64,000 bases of DNA from Pyrrhoderma lamaoense (Eukaryota; Basidiomycota; Agaricomycetes; Hymenochaetales; Hymenochaetaceae). The position numbers and the translations under genes were made by a program. Every line of letters starts with the position of its first letter. Positions within the stretch are counted from its first letter, which is position 1. The DNA is taken from contig NBAZ01000009.1 of the NCBI GenBank assembly GCA_002794735.1, positions 186,001 through 250,000 on the forward strand. The letters run 5' to 3'. The notes beneath the pieces were generated by a model, which had not been told where the DNA came from, did no database searches, and was given only the letters and a program-made list of their open reading frames with translations. This document shows positions 60,313 through 64,000 of this stretch, in pieces.

Positions 60313-63017
60313 GGTTTGATGAATAGTAACGTTGTTGATAGAGGTGAAGGCAAGGTTAACAATTTAGCAGCAGCAGTAGGTAGTGGACGTAGTGGTAAAG
60401 TGGGTAGGACCAGAGAGAAGATGTGGGGAGAGCGGGGTATGGAGATGACAGAGAAATGCAAAATGGAAAAGAGCAAGGTTTTTAAAAACTCTTTCTCTCT
60501 TTTCTTTACTGTGTCCTCTATTTATGAAATCAAAAGACTGAACGTACGTTGGGGCATTGCTTTGAGTTTTTGTACTCGGACACCGTTTTGTACGGACCAT
60601 ACCGGAACTAGCACACGAGTCATATCTCTGTTACCACCCAAAAAAAAAAGTTGATCGATAGTTTCTTTTTTTTGTAACCCTTTTTAGGAGAAATATGAGA
60701 AATATGAGAAGGTAAGGAATAGAAACAGGGGGACTCTAAGTTTGATTTCTATTAGTCTAAGACGAGTGGAGGATGAGAGGAAATTGTGAGATTGAATTTT
60801 GAATGTGTGCTCTTTCTCCCTCCCATTGCTTTTATATACCCAGACGCAGACACATAAGGAACATCTTTGATAGCCCGTCAATGACGCCTCTCATCGTTTC
60901 CTAAGGGATGAAACGCAAGGATGGAGGCCTAGAGGGGGAGGACGGCAAACGAAGGATGCCAAACGACCAACAATCATAACCGCGGGTCGGCGATCTAGGT
61001 GATCTCTAAATCCTCTCCCTCACTGCGCGGAGAAGTACATGTGTGCTGCCCATCACTTTTTCCAACAACAAATCATAGACTAGTTAGTAGTTAGTAGTTA
61101 CTCGTTGTATTGTATATCCATCACTAGAACGTATGAAAGATAACCCCCCTCTTTTCCCCAGCTTTTCTCCACTCTATCCCCAACCACAACCCCCAACCAG
61201 CACCTTAGCCAATCGAAGAAGAAGCCTTCTATCAAAAAATAAAAAAAAAGGGTCTACCCCCAAGTCAAGCTCAAAAAACCCCTCTCGATCTAACCCAATA
61301 ACCCAATGACAAACCATGTCTTTTTGCGTCCTTTTTTTTCTTTGACAATCCCCTCTTTTACATTTTTTTTTTGCCAATTGTCAAACCCCTAACTCAGAAC
61401 TCAGAACTCTCAAAACAGAAAAAAAATATACACACACACTACACCGACCCCCAACACACAGACAGACGGCTCTCTCATCCAAAGTTTATTGTAAAGTAAA
61501 CCAAAAGAGAGAGAAAAAAAATCCCTCAACCTCAACCCAAAGAAATCACCAAGAAGGCTTTTCTCCCCCTCTCCCCTCCCCTCCCCTCCCCTCCCCTCCC
61601 CTCGCCTATGCTCTCTATGCTCCCCTACTCCCTATACACCTTTCTTCCTATGCTCCCCTACCTTCTCCCTTACTCCGCCTCCGATGCCGACTTCTCATGA
61701 CAATAATAAAAGTTTGATATTAATTCGCGTTTCACGAACTGAAATCGGCGTCGGCGTTCGGTTTCGAGTTGAGTTCCCCAGGGGGGGTGTTCATGCATAA
61801 CCGCATAACCGCATATGTATCATACTCATACTCATACACTCATACTCATACTCACACATCACACACACAATCCTCCTAATCCCCTTAATCATCCTCGACC
61901 ATGAAACAGTAACCGAAAACTACGAAACCTCGCCCGCATACAAATATAAAATATAAAATAAAATAAAATAAATAAATAAAAAATGTAGATTATGCGTGTA
62001 TATGAAACCTCCAACGTCTAAACATGATTAAATATAATATTGATGTTAACGTAGATCCCCCCCCCCTCCCCCTCACCCTTCCTCCCAGTCTCTCGCCGTC
62101 TCTTACTTAAACGCTGTATCCTGTATCCTATATCAGGTACAACGGTCACACATATTGCACATTGCACATTACACACATTACACACAGACTCACGCTCACA
62201 CACAGGGGAGGAATGGGCCCACTGTATCACTATCACTATATCACTGTATCACTGCATTACGCGATACACATGGATATTCTTAGATCCTCAACTCTCTCTC
62301 TCTCTCACTGACTAACTGACTAACCCAACGAGCCAAACATCACTCAGAATCAGAACCCTGACACACGACACACACACACACAAAAGACGAAGCAGGGACG
62401 AGTGGGAACATGGGTAATAAGAAACTTGACACCCACACCTATACCTACCCACTTCCCCAACAACAAGAAAGATGACTCATTCCCCAAATCGGCAGCCATT
62501 ATGGATTAATTGATAATTGGCTGACTATCGATGGGGGAATCGAGGGATAGTTCAGAACATTTGATTTCTTTCCTTGTTGTGGATTTAATATGGGTTATCA
62601 TTCCTTTTTTTTCGTAGATTTAGAGTACGGTATATATATAAAAATAAATCACAAGCCAAATTTATTATTACAAAAAAAGGAAAAAAGAAAGCAAAGAAGA
62701 AGAAGAAGAAGAAAAGGTCCATTTCGCAGAAAAGAAAAGAAAGGAAAAGAAAAAACAGCCCAAAAAGAAAAAAAAAATAACGGAAGGAAGGAATCTTTTT
62801 AAAGAGTACACGGTACACAAATGATAACTGGAAGAAGCAAAAAGTGTCGATACAGATTTAGCGTCCGAGTTCACCCATCAGTATGTTGAAGAAGGTCGTC
62901 CTATCTATCGCATGATAAGACCAAAAGAAAGAAAAAACTATCCGAAAAGGCAAAAAGAGTTACTTGGAGACAGACGTCAACAACAACAAAAAAGGAAGAA
63001 GAAGAAGGAATCATGGA
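60313..63017. other. 2.7-kb low-complexity intergenic region
   Basis: Between malic enzyme and the membrane-protein gene (both minus strand). Long A-rich, CT-rich and CA-rich tracts; no ORF with recognised features. Contains the pentanucleotide repeat listed separately and a CT run near 62294-62306. Confidence 0.5.
61571..61603. repeat. CTCCC pentanucleotide tandem repeat
   Basis: Six perfect CTCCC units followed by ctc. The complementary strand is a series of GGGG runs separated by single A, which could form G-quadruplex structures. Confidence 0.85.
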
Positions 63018-64000
63018 TCATAAAGCCTCGCCCTTCCTGGAAAATCCAGTACCCATGGTGGAAATAGTCAACGTATCGATTTGTAAGGGCTTCCTGGGCA
63101 CTGCAGGAGGCGGAGGAGTAGAAGGAGGCGGAAGAGGAGGAGGAGGAGAGTCCCTAAAAGCCATCGTTGACATCGATGCAGAAGTAAGAGGTGAGAAGTA
63201 TGACTTTTGTGGTTCTTCTCGAGACTTCTCCAGGTCTATACTGGACCCGCGGTAACTCGACCAGTCGGAAATACGACTGTGCACAACGGCGCTCCGTGGA
63301 AGGGAGGGAGGCAGACTAACGGGCACCCATGACACTCCTCGAGATTTGGATCCCTCAGAAAACCCGTTTATCATATGATTAAACGTGAATTTTGAGTCCG
63401 TATCAACAAACGTATACCTAGGGTATGATTCTCGGTCTTTTACACACTCACATGAGTCATCTAGACGTCTTTCTATACACAAGAACCTTAACTCACACAT
63501 TGGATCCCCATATCCCATTGGCTCAGCATGGAAAATTATAGGTCTAAGACCCTTCGAATTACGGGGATACATCTGCTTGAACTTTCGTCTTCTCCTGTAA
63601 TAGAATGCCCCTATCAAGAGCAATAGTATGAATATGATACTGCCCAACACCCCGCCGACAATAGCCGCAGCGTTTTTACCTCCTTGTGGTGCTATCACAA
63701 AGTTTTGAATTGCATAGTTCCGACCATTTCCAGTGGACAGAACTTCAATTTTGATGGTATGGGGTCCCTTATTTAGTGGCCCAGACCTAAAGAGCATCGC
63801 ATTGTTAACAATATGACCTTGAACAATTTCCGCTATGCTTCTGGTTCGTGGTTCACCACCATCTATAGTATAGTTCGCCGTAAGGTTTCCCTGTCCAAGC
63901 GGGATTGGCCCTCTTACTTGGATCTCCGATCCTACATTTCTTGAAATTAGTTTTTTCAAACAAGAGAGGGAAGTCTGATCAGATGATACCTTGGAACGTA
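63018..64000 (-). CDS. Single-pass membrane protein with juxtamembrane ectodomain, C-terminal part
   Basis: Two exons are in the window: 64000-63990 (partial) and 63939-63018, joined in frame as YVPR then NVGSEIQVRG. The visible ectodomain (NLTANYTIDGGEPRTRSIAE; GPHTIKIEVLSTGNGRNYAI) is the end of a beta-rich fold seen in many basidiomycete surface proteins. A membrane helix follows (AAIVGGVLGSIIFILLLLIG) with a positive stop (YYRRRRKFK), then a cytoplasmic tail of about 190 residues ending in a proline-rich stretch (SPPPPLPPPSTPPPPAVPR) that could bind SH3 or WW domains. This topology is typical of agaricomycete transmembrane proteins of unknown role. The N-terminal part lies beyond the right edge, so a signal peptide cannot be checked. 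Confidence 0.8.
   Translation of the reverse strand, partial: RSKVSSDQTSLSCLKKLISRNVGSEIQVRGPIPLGQGNLTANYTIDGGEPRTRSIAEIVQGHIVNNAMLFRSGPLNKGPHTIKIEVLSTGNGRNYAIQNFVIAPQGGKNAAAIVGGVLGSIIFILLLLIGAFYYRRRRKFKQMYPRNSKGLRPIIFHAEPMGYGDPMCELRFLCIERRLDDSCECVKDRESYPRYTFVDTDSKFTFNHMINGFSEGSKSRGVSWVPVSLPPSLPRSAVVHSRISDWSSYRGSSIDLEKSREEPQKSYFSPLTSASMSTMAFRDSPPPPLPPPSTPPPPAVPRKPLQIDTLTISTMGTGFSRKGEAL

Noticed and set aside
62585..62874. Overlapping Phe-rich and Lys-rich ORFs on both strands
   Set aside because: Both come from an AAAG-rich simple-sequence tract.

Overview
The window is nuclear DNA of a filamentous fungus, most probably an agaricomycete (mushroom-forming basidiomycete). Evidence: genes are split by many 45-70 nt GT-AG introns, genes lie on both strands, and several families are typical of Agaricomycetes (FunK1 kinase, DUF6699 proteins, NACHT NLR remnant, A-T-R NRPS-like reductase). 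No bacterial-style operon, CRISPR array or prophage is seen. Gene models were spliced by hand from frame continuity, so exon ends are predictions.

Layout. 1-3898: a small carbon-catabolism group: class II ketose-bisphosphate aldolase (-, runs off the left edge), D-erythronate dehydrogenase-like protein (+) and myo-inositol oxygenase (-). 4.6-6.4 kb: weak ORFs. 6.7-10 kb: two tandem DUF6699 paralogues (-) with a tRNA-Thr(AGT) between them. 10.6-11.3 kb: TMEM50/Vps68 protein. 13.5-17.7 kb: NRPS-like carboxylate reductase, followed by a decayed copy of its first exon at about 18.3 kb and other decayed coding pieces near 19-20 kb. 21.6-25.4 kb: two ER genes, signal peptidase subunit SPC2 and sterol C-8 isomerase ERG2. 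26.5-30.3 kb: tandem pair of multi-pass membrane proteins, one broken. 30.7-32.9 kb: monoacylglycerol lipase. 34.2-35.4 kb: cysteine-rich secreted, possibly GPI-anchored protein. 36.8-39.8 kb: remnant of a C2-NACHT NLR. 40.4-43.7 kb: HAD hydrolase and SAM methyltransferase. 44.1-44.8 kb: a 646-bp MITE-like element with inverted ends and TA flanks. 45.2-48.1 kb: FunK1 kinase. 48.9-51.3 kb: TPR mitochondrial protein. 52.4-60.3 kb: Sec62, twin-CX9C Mix17/CHCHD2-like protein and malic enzyme. 63.0-64.0 kb: C-terminal part of a single-pass membrane protein running off the right edge.

The right half (45-64 kb) is mostly housekeeping; the left and middle are accessory and contain duplicated and decaying genes. 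Several otherwise convincing genes carry single-base frame breaks, often at runs of three or four identical bases. These may be recent pseudogenes or assembly errors. I found no clear evidence of a wholly new system; the best leads are the inositol/tetronate gene group, the paired DUF6699 and membrane-protein duplications, and the MITE.
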